A program made the translations under genes and the position numbers. Below are positions 28,233 to 37,005 of a stretch of DNA of 64,000 bases, one piece after another. This stretch comes from Natrinema hispanicum (GTDB lineage Archaea > Halobacteriota > Halobacteria > Halobacteriales > Natrialbaceae): the NCBI RefSeq assembly GCF_004217335.1, contig NZ_SHMP01000004.1, positions 372,001-436,000 of the forward strand, written 5' to 3'. The notes under the pieces are model-generated. The model saw nothing but the letters and a program-made list of their open reading frames with translations, made no database searches and had not been told where the DNA came from. The first letter of the stretch is position 1. Each line of letters begins with the position of its first letter.

Positions 28233-28402
28233 CTGTCGCCAGCATAACAAAAAGGTATGTTTTCTCTGCGATCCTACACGCCGGACGGGATGTTTACTCG
28301 AGATCACACCGCCGAGGCGAGACTGATAACGGCTGATGGCCCGCCACCGTGTCCAGGCGAGGGTACTGAACGAATCGTTGGAACTCTCGATGGGCGATCC
28401 GA

Positions 28403-29062
28403 ATGAGCTTCATTGCGGAGTATACGCTCTCGAATCCGATCCTGTATGAGACCAGGGAAGCGGTCCCCGAGATCACCGTCGAAGTCGAAGACGAGCAGCC
28501 GGCGCTGGAAGACGACTCGCGGCTAACCCTCTGGGCACGGGGAGAAGAAAGCGAACTCGATCGATTCTTCCAAAAGCTTCCAGACGATCCGACTATTACG
28601 AGCTTCGAGACGCTCGCGGAACTCTCCGGCCGACGGCTCTTTCGTATCACCTTATCATCGGCGGGCGAACGTGGTCTGACGTATATCGATGCGATCGAAC
28701 TCGGGATCACGTTTCTCGAAATCAAAGCGATGGGTACGACGATGGAGTACCGCGCGCAGATCCCGAGCCGCGAGGCGCTCTCGAGCTATCGTGACCGATG
28801 TGACGAGGCTGACCTCTCGTTTGCGCTCCGTCGCCTCTATCAAAACGATGCGGAAGCGTCGGCCAAATACGGTCTCACTGCTCGCCAGCGTGACGTGTTA
28901 TATCGCGCGCTGGAACAGGGCTACTTCGAGGTGCCGCGTGAGACGTCGGCAGAAGCGTTGGCCGAGGAGTTCGAAATCTCGAGCCAAGCGCTCTCGGCGC
29001 TCATTCGGCGCGGCCAGAAGGCGCTCGTCCGGAGTACGATCGCAAACGACAGGGATAATTAA
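28403..29062 (+). CDS. Bacterio-opsin-activator (Bat-like) HTH transcriptional regulator
   Basis: 219 residues. The N-terminal half (MSFIAEYTLSNPILYETREA) is the sensor-like beta-rich domain found in many haloarchaeal Bat-related regulators. The C-terminal half contains an HTH_10 domain: YGLTARQRDVLYRALEQGYF, then PRETSAEALAEEFEISSQAL. No PAS or GAF domain is present. It may act together with the HalOD1 protein encoded 60 bases downstream on the same strand. Targets unknown. Confidence 0.85.
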   Translation: MSFIAEYTLSNPILYETREAVPEITVEVEDEQPALEDDSRLTLWARGEESELDRFFQKLPDDPTITSFETLAELSGRRLFRITLSSAGERGLTYIDAIELGITFLEIKAMGTTMEYRAQIPSREALSSYRDRCDEADLSFALRRLYQNDAEASAKYGLTARQRDVLYRALEQGYFEVPRETSAEALAEEFEISSQALSALIRRGQKALVRSTIANDRDN

Positions 29063-29121
29063 ACCGTTGATCACTAAACCCGGGTAGTCACCAATCAATA
29101 GCAGTTCATACTGGTATACTG

Positions 29122-29478
29122 ATGGCCACGAGACAAAACCGATCCACGCACGCAGACGCCGATGTCCGTCGGGAACCGCTCACCTACACCGCGGCCGACG
29201 ACGAGTCTCTGAGCGACGCTGTCATCGCGGCATTACGGGAGGCCGAGGGTGTAGCATCCGAGTCGGACGCGAGTGCGACCATGGACACCGTCGGCGTTCT
29301 CACGCCGCTTTTCGAGACGATCGATCCCGACGCGCTCAATGCCCTGTTCAGTCCGACCTACAGTGGTGACACACGAACTGGGTCGGTAACGTTCACCCAT
29401 GACGGCTACGACGTGACCGTGACTGCCACAGGAGAGATCACCGTCTCGAATCCGTCGTCTGCGTCCGATCTCGACTGA
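29122..29478 (+). CDS. HalOD1 output-domain protein
   Basis: 118 residues. DESLSDAVIAALREAEGV, PLFETIDPDALNALF, SVTFTHDGYDVTV and the closing GEITVSNP reproduce the HalOD1 domain, a haloarchaeal output module of signalling proteins, here standing alone. Soluble. It follows the Bat-like regulator and may be its partner, though there is a gap of about 60 bases. Confidence 0.85.
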   Translation: MATRQNRSTHADADVRREPLTYTAADDESLSDAVIAALREAEGVASESDASATMDTVGVLTPLFETIDPDALNALFSPTYSGDTRTGSVTFTHDGYDVTVTATGEITVSNPSSASDLD

Positions 29479-29586
29479 ATTCACACTCGCTTCGGCCCGT
29501 CCACTGCAGACCGCGCCGTTCTATCGCCACTGCATTACGTCCCCGTCTCAGAACCGTTTTACTGCTCCCGGTAAGAGACACCGCCG

Positions 29587-31341
29587 ATGGAGTTCGCCAC
29601 GTTCGCCGACCGCGCCGGGACGATCGACGACGAAGCCGCCGACCTCGAGATCGTCGCCCACGTTCGGGACTTGCTCGCCGACGCCGGCGACGACACTGAC
29701 GAGGGGGCCGAGCCACAGACCCTCGAGCTCGTCGCCCGCTTCGCCCAGGGCCGGGTATTTCCGGCCTGGGACTCGACGACGCTTGATATCGGGCCGAGCG
29801 CATGTTACGAGGCGATCGCCCGCGCAGCGGGGACGAACATCGGCGCTGACGACGTCGAGGAGCGACTCGCCGACGTCGGCGAGATCGGCGATGTGGCGGC
29901 GAGTTACGACTTCGGTGGCCAGCAGGGCCTGAGTGCGTACGCCGGCGGTGGCACTGACGGTGGCGGTGACGACCTCACCGTCCGCGAGGTCTACGAGACG
30001 CTCGCGGAACTGGCCCACGCCGAGGGCTCGGGGAGCCAGGACCGCAAGGTCGACCTGCTCTTTGGGCTGTTCAATCGCTGCTCGAGCGAGGAGGCGCGCT
30101 ATCTCGCCCGCATCGTCCTCTCGGAGATGCGCATCGGCGTCGGCGAGGGAACCGTCCGCGACGCCATCGCCGCGGCGTTCGACGTGCCCGAGGACCGCGT
30201 CGAACGCGCCCTACAGGTGTCGAACGACTACGGCCGGGTCGCCCGGATCGCTCGCGACGAGGGACGCGAAGGGCTGGACGCGATGGACCTCGAGGTCGGT
30301 CGGCCCGTCCAGGCGATGCTCGCACAGGCGGGCACCGTCACTGACGCGCTCGAGGAGTGGGAGGAAGCCGCCGTCGAGTGGAAGTACGACGGGGCTCGGA
30401 TTCAGTTACACTACGAACCCGGCGGCTCCGAGTCAGCGGAGACGCGCGTCTTCTCGCGAAACATGGAGGAGGTCACCGATGCCCTGCCGGAGGTCGTCGA
30501 GTTCGCCGAAGACACGCTCGAGGGACCCGTGATCCTCGACGGTGAGGTCGTCGCGATCGACGAGGACGGCTCGCCGCTGCCGTTTCAGGAGGTGCTCAAA
30601 CGGTTCCGGCGCAAACACGACGTCGCAAAGGCTCGCGAGAACGTCACGGTGCGGCCGGTCTTTTTCGATTGTCTACACGCCGACGGCGAGGACTTGCTTG
30701 CGGAGCCGCTGACGACCCGCCACGACCGGCTCCGGTCGGTGCTGGCCGGTTCCGACGCCGAGAGCCGCGAGGCGGTCGATCCCACCGCCGACGAAGCAGT
30801 CGAGGGACTCTCCCTGCTGTGGCGAACCGACGATCCCGACGAGATCGAGTCGATCGACGCCGACGCCCTCGAGGCAGGCCACGAGGGAATCATGCTCAAA
30901 GATCCCGATTCGACGTACTCACCGGGCCGCCGCGGCAAACACTGGCGCAAGCGCAAACCGGACGTGGAGACACTCGACTGTGTGGTAACCGGTGCCGAGT
31001 GGGGTGAGGGGCGGCGCGCGACGTTCCTTGGAACGTTCGAACTGTCCGTACGCGACGGTAACGACCTCGAAACAGTCGGCAAGGTCGCGACCGGCATTAC
31101 GGACGACAAACTCGCAGAGTTGACCGAGTTGCTCGAGCGCCACATCACGGCCGAAGACGGGCAGGACGTCGATCTCGAGCCTGCGGTCGTCTTCGAGGTC
31201 GGCTACGAGGAGATCCAGACCTCGCCGACGTACTCCTCGGGCTATGCACTGCGGTTCCCGCGATTCCAGGGGGTACGCCACGACAAGGATCCGGCTGATG
31301 CCGATAGCCTCGAGCGCGTAGAGCGGCTACGAGCGGAGTGA
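29587..31341 (+). CDS. lig: ATP-dependent DNA ligase
   Basis: 584 residues, usual for archaeal replicative ligases. The N-terminal DNA-binding domain includes RKVDLLFGLFNRCSSEEARY. The adenylation motif is WKYDGARIQLH (Lys266), followed by motif III TRVFSRNMEEVTDALPE, EGIMLKDPDSTYSPG (motif IV) and the motif V region HWRKRKPDVETLD. The C-terminus ends in the OB fold. The protein joins nicks using ATP during replication and repair. A T-rich stretch (CGTTTTACTG) about 30 bases before the ATG is a possible promoter. Confidence 0.95.
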   Translation: MEFATFADRAGTIDDEAADLEIVAHVRDLLADAGDDTDEGAEPQTLELVARFAQGRVFPAWDSTTLDIGPSACYEAIARAAGTNIGADDVEERLADVGEIGDVAASYDFGGQQGLSAYAGGGTDGGGDDLTVREVYETLAELAHAEGSGSQDRKVDLLFGLFNRCSSEEARYLARIVLSEMRIGVGEGTVRDAIAAAFDVPEDRVERALQVSNDYGRVARIARDEGREGLDAMDLEVGRPVQAMLAQAGTVTDALEEWEEAAVEWKYDGARIQLHYEPGGSESAETRVFSRNMEEVTDALPEVVEFAEDTLEGPVILDGEVVAIDEDGSPLPFQEVLKRFRRKHDVAKARENVTVRPVFFDCLHADGEDLLAEPLTTRHDRLRSVLAGSDAESREAVDPTADEAVEGLSLLWRTDDPDEIESIDADALEAGHEGIMLKDPDSTYSPGRRGKHWRKRKPDVETLDCVVTGAEWGEGRRATFLGTFELSVRDGNDLETVGKVATGITDDKLAELTELLERHITAEDGQDVDLEPAVVFEVGYEEIQTSPTYSSGYALRFPRFQGVRHDKDPADADSLERVERLRAE

Positions 31342-31443
31342 CACCTTGAGAGACAGAGTCGACGGACAGAGCTGACTGCTTGAGTGAGTGTATCTAGCTA
31401 GATTATGCTCTTGCTCGTTGTAGAGTGCAATGGTGATTCAGTA

Positions 31444-32007
31444 ATGGCAACGACTGAAAAGACCGAAATCAACGGTGTTGACGTGTCCGCCCTCGAGGAG
31501 GCAGTCGAAGCGATTAGCGACGACACTGACGTCGGCAGGTTCCAATTCCGGGCTGAGACCGAGTGGGAGGACGCCCTCAAGGCGACAACGACGATCAACG
31601 CGTTCGAGCAGGCGGGCGAGACGATCCACACCCGTGATTTCACGCTTCAGGGCGACGAACCCGAGCAGATTCTGGGAGAGCGAACGGCGCCGAATGCCGT
31701 CGAACTCCTGCTCGGCGCACTCGGATCGTGTCTCAGTGTCGGCTACGCAGCGAACGCCGCAGCCATGGATATCGAACTCGACGACCTCCGCTTCGAGATG
31801 GAGGGAGACATCGATCTCCGCGGCTTCCTCGGAATTTCCGAGGACGTTCGCCCCGGCTACGAAACGATCCGATGTACGACGTACGTCTCCACTGATGCTC
31901 CCGAGGAACAACTCGAGGAACTGCGCGAACGCGTCGAGGCGACGTCACCCCTGATGGATGTCATCACCACTGACGTGCCCCTCGAAACCCAACTCATCAG
32001 TGAGTGA
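31444..32007 (+). CDS. OsmC-family protein
   Basis: 187 residues from ATG at 31444. LLLGALGSCLSVGYAANAA (Cys96) and the later VRPGYETIRCTTYVSTDAPE give the two cysteines of the OsmC/Ohr fold. Longer at the N-terminus than the small OsmC at 9667. Probable hydroperoxide reductase or a related thiol protein in oxidative stress. Monocistronic between the ligase and hisC. Confidence 0.85.
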   Translation: MATTEKTEINGVDVSALEEAVEAISDDTDVGRFQFRAETEWEDALKATTTINAFEQAGETIHTRDFTLQGDEPEQILGERTAPNAVELLLGALGSCLSVGYAANAAAMDIELDDLRFEMEGDIDLRGFLGISEDVRPGYETIRCTTYVSTDAPEEQLEELRERVEATSPLMDVITTDVPLETQLISE

Positions 32008-32189
32008 ACTACCGACCGCGCCACCATATTTTTCACCGTAACGGAATCAACTGCTGTCTCCGTTGAGCGGTCAGTACACAGCTGTCGTTCGTCACGACCA
32101 GCACACACCACAGCAGCGCGGACAGGCGACGATGGCCACGTTGACCATATGTGAGCACTCTTAAGACCCGTCACAAACTGGATTCCCGT

Positions 32190-33323
32190 ATGCAACCGCG
32201 CGACCTGTCCGATCACGTCGCATACGAGGCGGGTCGAGGCATCGAGGAGGTCGCCCGCGAACTCGGGCGCGACCCCTCGGAGTTCATCAAACTCGCCTCG
32301 AACGAGAACCCACACGGACCCTCGCCGGCGGCCACCGTGGCCATCCGGGAGACGGCTTCGGACGTGAGTTCCTACCCCAAAGCCGCCCACGCCGATCTGA
32401 CGACCGCCATCGCAAGCCGCTGGAACGTCGCCGACGAGCAAGTCTGGCTGGCCAACGGCGGCGACGGCGCGATCGACTATCTCCACCGAGCGACCCTCGA
32501 GCCCGGCGACGATATCCTTGTTCCCAGACCCGGCTTCGCTTATTACGGGATGAGCTCCCGGTTCCACCACGGCGACGTCCGCGAGTACGAACTCTCGCGG
32601 GCCGACGACTTCCGACAGGACGCCGACGTCGTCCTCGAGGCCTACGACGGCGAGCGCGTGATCTGGCTGACGAGCCCGCACAACCCGACCGGCTCGACGA
32701 TGCCACTCGCGGAAATCGAACGCCTCGCCGACGAAACCGACGAGGAGACGCTGGTCGTCGTCGACGAAGCCTACGGCGAGTTCGCCGACCGGGAAAGTGC
32801 GACCGCCCTGATCGAAGGCTGGGATGAATTCGACGCACGCGACGACGTGGCGGTCCTGCGGACGTTCTCGAAAGCCTATGGACTGGCCGGCGTCCGACTC
32901 GGTTACGCCGTCGTGCCCGGCGAGTGGGCCGACGCCTACACCCGCGTGAACACGCCCTTCGCGGCGAGCGAACTCGCCTGTCGGGCCGGCCTCGCCGCCA
33001 TCGAGGACGAGGAACACGTCGTCCGCACCGTCGAGACGACCCGTGAGTCTCGCGCATACATGCAGGATACCATCGATGCCCACGTCTGGGAAAGCGAGGG
33101 CAACTTCGTCCTCGTCGACGTCGGCGACGCCTCCGCGGTCGCCACCGAGATGCAAGAACGCGGCGTCATCGTTCGAGATTGCTCGAGTTTCGGCCTCCCC
33201 GGCTGTATCCGGATTACCTGTGGCACCGAAGCTGAGACCGAGCGCGCGGTCGACACGCTCAATGACGTGCTTGCAGACCTCGACGTAGCCGACGACCCGG
33301 ACGCGGAGGTGGCCGATCCGTGA
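32190..33323 (+). CDS. hisC: Histidinol-phosphate aminotransferase
   Basis: 377 residues from ATG at 32190. FIKLASNENPHGPSPAA, YPKAAHADLTTAIASRW, SPHNPTGSTMPLAEI, VVDEAYGEFAD and the PLP lysine in LRTFSKAYGLAGVRLGYAVV are characteristic of HisC. It converts imidazole acetol phosphate and glutamate to histidinol phosphate. An in-frame start at 32151 adds little. A TTAAG element about 27 bases upstream suggests a leaderless transcript. The stop overlaps the GTG start of the AK6-like kinase, so the genes form an operon. Confidence 0.9.
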   Translation: MQPRDLSDHVAYEAGRGIEEVARELGRDPSEFIKLASNENPHGPSPAATVAIRETASDVSSYPKAAHADLTTAIASRWNVADEQVWLANGGDGAIDYLHRATLEPGDDILVPRPGFAYYGMSSRFHHGDVREYELSRADDFRQDADVVLEAYDGERVIWLTSPHNPTGSTMPLAEIERLADETDEETLVVVDEAYGEFADRESATALIEGWDEFDARDDVAVLRTFSKAYGLAGVRLGYAVVPGEWADAYTRVNTPFAASELACRAGLAAIEDEEHVVRTVETTRESRAYMQDTIDAHVWESEGNFVLVDVGDASAVATEMQERGVIVRDCSSFGLPGCIRITCGTEAETERAVDTLNDVLADLDVADDPDAEVADP

Positions 33324-33874
33324 GAGTCGCCGTCACTGGCACGCCGGGAACCGGCAAGACGACGGCGACGGAGCTACTCGAGACCCGACTGGCCGATTTG
33401 GACGCCGAAAGTGAGGACGAGCCAACGCCCGACCTCGACGTGATCCATCTCAACCAGGTGCTCGAGGATGAAGCGCTCTACACCGAAGTCGACGCGGATC
33501 GTGAGAGCAAGATCGCCGATCTCGAGGCACTCGCAGAGTGGCTCGAGGGCCGCGACGACGTCGTGATCGAATCCCATCTCGCACATCACTTCGACGCGGA
33601 TCGGGTCGTCGTGTTGCGCTGTCACCCAGAGACGCTCGAGGAACGGTTGCGTGAACGCGGCGAGACCGACGCGAAGGCGGCCGAAAACGCCGAGAGCGAG
33701 GCGCTTGACGTGATCCTCTCGGCGGCCGTCGAAGAACACGGTCTCGAGTCGGTCTACGAGATCGATACGACCGACCGCGAGCCCGACGCCGTCGCGGACG
33801 AACTCGCGGCGGTTGCGGCGGGCGAGCGCGAGCCAAGCGCCGGCGAGGTCGACTTCATGGACTATCTCACATGA
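33320..33874 (+). CDS. AK6/Fap7-type adenylate kinase
   Basis: 184 residues. It starts with GTG inside the hisC stop region (MRVAVTGTPGTGKTTATELL). The P-loop GTPGTGKT is at residues 7-14, followed by HLNQVLED, DVVIESHLAHHF and VVVLRCHPETLEERLRERG. This is the short AK6/Fap7 family, linked in eukaryotes and archaea to 18S/16S rRNA maturation and with adenylate kinase activity. Overlaps hisC upstream and the CDP-alcohol transferase downstream (ATGA). Confidence 0.87.
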   Translation: MRVAVTGTPGTGKTTATELLETRLADLDAESEDEPTPDLDVIHLNQVLEDEALYTEVDADRESKIADLEALAEWLEGRDDVVIESHLAHHFDADRVVVLRCHPETLEERLRERGETDAKAAENAESEALDVILSAAVEEHGLESVYEIDTTDREPDAVADELAAVAAGEREPSAGEVDFMDYLT

Positions 33875-34485
33875 CGCTCGATAAGTTTCGACCGTACGTC
33901 TCGGGTGCCCTCGATCCGTTCGTCAAGGGGTTTGACCGCGTCGGGATGACTCCCAACGGCGTGAGCGTGCTCGCGTTCGGGATGGCGGTGCTGGCCGCAG
34001 TGGCGTTCGCACTCGGTGGCCTCGAGAATCCGGTCTGGTACGCCGTCGCGGCGGGGCTCGTCTTCCTGAACGGCTGGCTCGACATCGTCGACGGCGCGCT
34101 CGCGCGCGAACAGGAGGTCGCCTCGGCCGGCGGCGACCTGCTGGATCACGTCCTCGATCGATATGCGGACATCGTCGTCATCGCCGGGCTGGCTGCAGGC
34201 CTCGAGAACTACCTGCTTGGCTTTGCCGCCGTGACCGGCGTGGTCATGACCTCCTATCTCGGCACGCAGGCCCAGGCCGTCGGCCTCGATCGGGTTTATG
34301 GCGGCCTCGTCGGTCGTGCAGACCGGCTGGCGATCATCGGTGTCGTCGGCCTGCTGGCCTACCCGGTCTCGGGACCAGTCGTCGGTGAGTTTACTCTCGT
34401 CGGCCTGCTGTTGGTCTTCCTCGCGGTCGTCGGCCACCTGACTGCACTCCAGCGCTTTTACTACTCCTGGGCCGCCCTCGAGTGA
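33871..34485 (+). CDS. CDP-alcohol phosphatidyltransferase family protein
   Basis: 204 residues with about six hydrophobic helices. The signature D-x2-D-G-x2-A-R-x8-G-x3-D-x3-D is present: DIVDGALAR at residues 71-79, then Gly88, Asp92 and Asp96. The enzyme attaches a polar head group to a CDP-archaeol-type lipid in the membrane. Archaetidylinositol phosphate synthase or archaetidylglycerol synthase are both possible. Third gene of the hisC operon with a 4-base overlap. Confidence 0.87.
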   Translation: MTLDKFRPYVSGALDPFVKGFDRVGMTPNGVSVLAFGMAVLAAVAFALGGLENPVWYAVAAGLVFLNGWLDIVDGALAREQEVASAGGDLLDHVLDRYADIVVIAGLAAGLENYLLGFAAVTGVVMTSYLGTQAQAVGLDRVYGGLVGRADRLAIIGVVGLLAYPVSGPVVGEFTLVGLLLVFLAVVGHLTALQRFYYSWAALE

Positions 34486-34571
34486 GCGTGCGTTTTCGGC
34501 CGTTGCCCGGGTCTTCCGTCGTCTGAAACGACGCCGTGTCCTTTATCCCTCGGCGCGATATAGAATTGGGT

Positions 34572-35114
34572 ATGGTTCAGTGCGAGATGTGTGGGGCCGA
34601 GACGTCGTCCCCGAAGACGATCAAAGTCGAGGGTGCGAAGCTAGACGTGTGTTCGAACTGCACGGACTTCGGCACTGAAGTCAAACAGACCTCGAGTTCG
34701 AGCACGTCGACCAAGTACTCGACCGACTCGAGTTCGTCCGCATCGAGCGGGGGGAGCCAGTCGACGACGAGTACGAGCACGTCGAGTTCCGGCGGCTCGA
34801 CGCAGCGTCGCTCGGACATGTTCGACGACATGGACGAGCTCGCGACCGATTACGACGATCGTGTCCGAAACGCTCGCGAGAGCAAGGGGCTGAGCCAGTC
34901 CGAGCTGGCAAACGAACTCAACGAGAAAGCAAGCCTCATCCGAAAGATCGAACGCGGTGACACCCTCCCGAGCGACCGCGTCCAGTCCAAACTCGAGAAC
35001 TTTCTCGAGATCGTCCTGAGCGCACAGGGGAGTTCCGGCGAGGATTCGGAGTGGTCCGGTGGCTCGTCGACGGGTAGTTACACCCTCGGCGACGTCGTCA
35101 AGCGCAAAGACTGA
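34572..35114 (+). CDS. Multiprotein bridging factor 1 (archaeal MBF1)
   Basis: 180 residues from ATG at 34572. An N-terminal zinc ribbon (MVQCEMCGAETSSPKTIKV with a second Cys pair in DVCSNC) is joined by a serine-rich linker to a cro/C1-type HTH: NARESKGLSQSELANELNEK and SLIRKIERGDTLPSD. The serine-rich low-complexity linker (residues 38-78) is long. MBF1 binds transcription or translation factors in eukaryotes; in archaea it associates with ribosomes. Not obviously part of an operon. Confidence 0.88.
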   Translation: MVQCEMCGAETSSPKTIKVEGAKLDVCSNCTDFGTEVKQTSSSSTSTKYSTDSSSSASSGGSQSTTSTSTSSSGGSTQRRSDMFDDMDELATDYDDRVRNARESKGLSQSELANELNEKASLIRKIERGDTLPSDRVQSKLENFLEIVLSAQGSSGEDSEWSGGSSTGSYTLGDVVKRKD

Positions 35115-35193
35115 CGTGTGACGCGGGGCGTGCCTGCAGGGTCCGCGTCGCCGACTCGCAAGCTATTTCTTCCGTGCGAGTGCGGTTGCCGAT

Positions 35194-35838
35194 ATGTTCG
35201 TCTTAGTCAACCTGAAGACCTATCCGTGTGATCCAGTCGCAGTCGCGGAAGCCGTCCGCGATGTCAACGAAACCACCGACGCCCGGCTGGCCGTCGCGCC
35301 GTCGGCAGCCCACATCGAGCGTGTCGCCGAGACGGGCGCGGAGACGTGGGCCCAGCACGTCGATCCGATCGACCACGGGAGCAATACCGGCCACACGCTC
35401 GCCGAACACGTCGCCGACGCGGGCGCGGTCGGCACCCTGATCAACCACTCCGAGCAGCGGCTGAAACTGGCCGATATCGACGGTGCCGTCCAGGCAGCCG
35501 AGCGAGCCGACCTCGAGACGGTCGTCTGTGCGAACAATCCGGCCCAGATCGGCGCGGCCGCGGCGCTCGGACCGGATGCCGTCGCCGTCGAGCCTCCGGA
35601 ACTCATCGGCACCGGGACGCCGGTCAGTCAGGCCGATCCCGACGTCGTCGAGGACGCCGTCGACGCCGCGGCGAGCGTCGATGCAGACGTCTCAGTCCTC
35701 TGTGGGGCCGGTATCAGTACGGGCGACGACGTCGTCGCGGCTGGCGACCTCGGTTCCGAAGGCGTGTTGCTCGCAAGCGGCGTCGCAAAAGCCGACGATC
35801 CGAAAGCGGCGCTCGAGGATCTCGTCGCGCCGCTGTAA
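35194..35838 (+). CDS. tpiA: Triosephosphate isomerase
   Basis: 214 residues, the short archaeal form. [10 protein letters not shown] carries the active-site Asn6 and Lys8. [10 protein letters not shown] supplies the catalytic histidine (His85) and [15 protein letters not shown] the catalytic glutamate (Glu133) with the start of loop 6. [14 protein letters not shown] forms the phosphate-binding loop. It interconverts dihydroxyacetone phosphate and glyceraldehyde 3-phosphate in the cytoplasm. Confidence 0.95.
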   Translation: MFVLVNLKTYPCDPVAVAEAVRDVNETTDARLAVAPSAAHIERVAETGAETWAQHVDPIDHGSNTGHTLAEHVADAGAVGTLINHSEQRLKLADIDGAVQAAERADLETVVCANNPAQIGAAAALGPDAVAVEPPELIGTGTPVSQADPDVVEDAVDAAASVDADVSVLCGAGISTGDDVVAAGDLGSEGVLLASGVAKADDPKAALEDLVAPL

Positions 35839-35909
35839 GTCGCTTCGGGAGCGAGAGCCGACACACGCGCCGCCGACCGACTTTTCTCTGTGCCCGTCGA
35901 ACGACACGT

Positions 35910-36344
35910 ATGACCGACGACAGGGCCACCACCGAGCGGGATTCGGCAACCGGGGAGCGTCCAATCGCCGTGACGCTCGAGAATCGCCTGATGGGCCACG
36001 GCATCTACCTGACGTCGTTCGCGTGGAAAGACGAGGGTGAGCCGCCTGCCGAAGACGGAGCCGGGATCGAACTCGCCTACGAGGTGGTCACGGAGGCGTC
36101 AGGGATCACGCGCAACGAGGTCGGCGCGGTGTTGCGGACGCTGCTGACGATCGGTGACGAACGCTCGTGGACGCCGGGCCGGCTGGAGGTGACGTCGCTG
36201 ACGACCGAGGGTGACGTTCGCGGCTGGTGGTACGTCGAACGCGAGTGGTTCGAGCAACTGGGGTCAGACCTTTCCCAACTCGAGTTTTCCCAACGTGTCC
36301 TCTTGACGATCAAAAATTACCGACCGGAACACGACAGCAGTTAA
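35910..36344 (+). CDS. Conserved haloarchaeal protein, function unknown
   Basis: 144 residues from ATG at 35910. Soluble; central part VTLENRLMGHGIYLTSFAWK, then EVVTEASGITRNEVGAVLRT, a stretch with helix-turn-helix character, and WWYVEREWFEQLGSDL. No recognised catalytic motif. Follows tpiA on the same strand with a gap of 71 bases. Confidence 0.7.
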   Translation: MTDDRATTERDSATGERPIAVTLENRLMGHGIYLTSFAWKDEGEPPAEDGAGIELAYEVVTEASGITRNEVGAVLRTLLTIGDERSWTPGRLEVTSLTTEGDVRGWWYVEREWFEQLGSDLSQLEFSQRVLLTIKNYRPEHDSS

Positions 36345-36402
36345 ATGCAAGTCTGACGTAGATTAATAATGGTGCGGACACCTACTTATCGTAGACAGTT
36401 CC

Positions 36403-37005
36403 ATGACCGGCGAACAGGTATACGTCTCGCACGCGCCAGGTGATCTCTCGCTCGTTCAGGACCTGTTCTCGACGGTCAAGAACTTCCCCATCGGCGTCCA
36501 CATCGCGCTCGAGGAACTCGAATCCGTCCGCGATCGGACGCGACTCGAGGGTCGCGTCGCCAACAGCGACGTCGTCGTTGCGATACTGACTGAGGACATG
36601 GCCGAGACCACGTGGATCGATCAGGAAATCGGGTACGCCGTCGCCAAAGGGATTCCCGTGGTACCGCTGTGCGAGGAGGGAGTAAGCCATCGTGGTTACG
36701 TCAGTGACGTCGAGAGCGTGACGCTCGATCGGTCGAACCTCACGGTGACGATCTTTACCCTGCTCTCCAGACTGCGAAGCGAACTCGCACCGCTTGGTGC
36801 GCTGTCGGTCCCGAACTGGTACATTCGGTTCCCGTGTCCAGTCCCGGACTGTGGTCATCCAGTCACGCTCGAACTCGAGGCGGGACAGGCTAAACTCTGG
36901 AAACGCTACACACACGGCAAACATCTGACAGCGTCGTGTGAAGCCTGCGATTCGACGTACTGCTTCGATCCAGCGACGATCGGTTTCAGAGGGCGCAAAG
37001 AATAG
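36403..37005 (+). CDS. TIR-domain protein with C-terminal zinc ribbon
   Basis: 200 residues. Residues 1-125 fit a TIR fold: VYVSHAPGDLSLVQDLFSTV, SDVVVAILTEDMAETTWIDQ and EIGYAVAKGIPVVPLC. Glu75 in WIDQEIGYA sits where TIR NADases have the catalytic glutamate. Residues 145-182 hold two Cys pairs (CPVPDC and CEAC) forming a zinc ribbon. Bacterial and archaeal TIR proteins often work in NAD-depleting defence, but no partner gene (Thoeris ThsA, pAgo, STING) is present here. The stop directly abuts the stop of the convergent J-protein gene. Confidence 0.75.
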   Translation: MTGEQVYVSHAPGDLSLVQDLFSTVKNFPIGVHIALEELESVRDRTRLEGRVANSDVVVAILTEDMAETTWIDQEIGYAVAKGIPVVPLCEEGVSHRGYVSDVESVTLDRSNLTVTIFTLLSRLRSELAPLGALSVPNWYIRFPCPVPDCGHPVTLELEAGQAKLWKRYTHGKHLTASCEACDSTYCFDPATIGFRGRKE

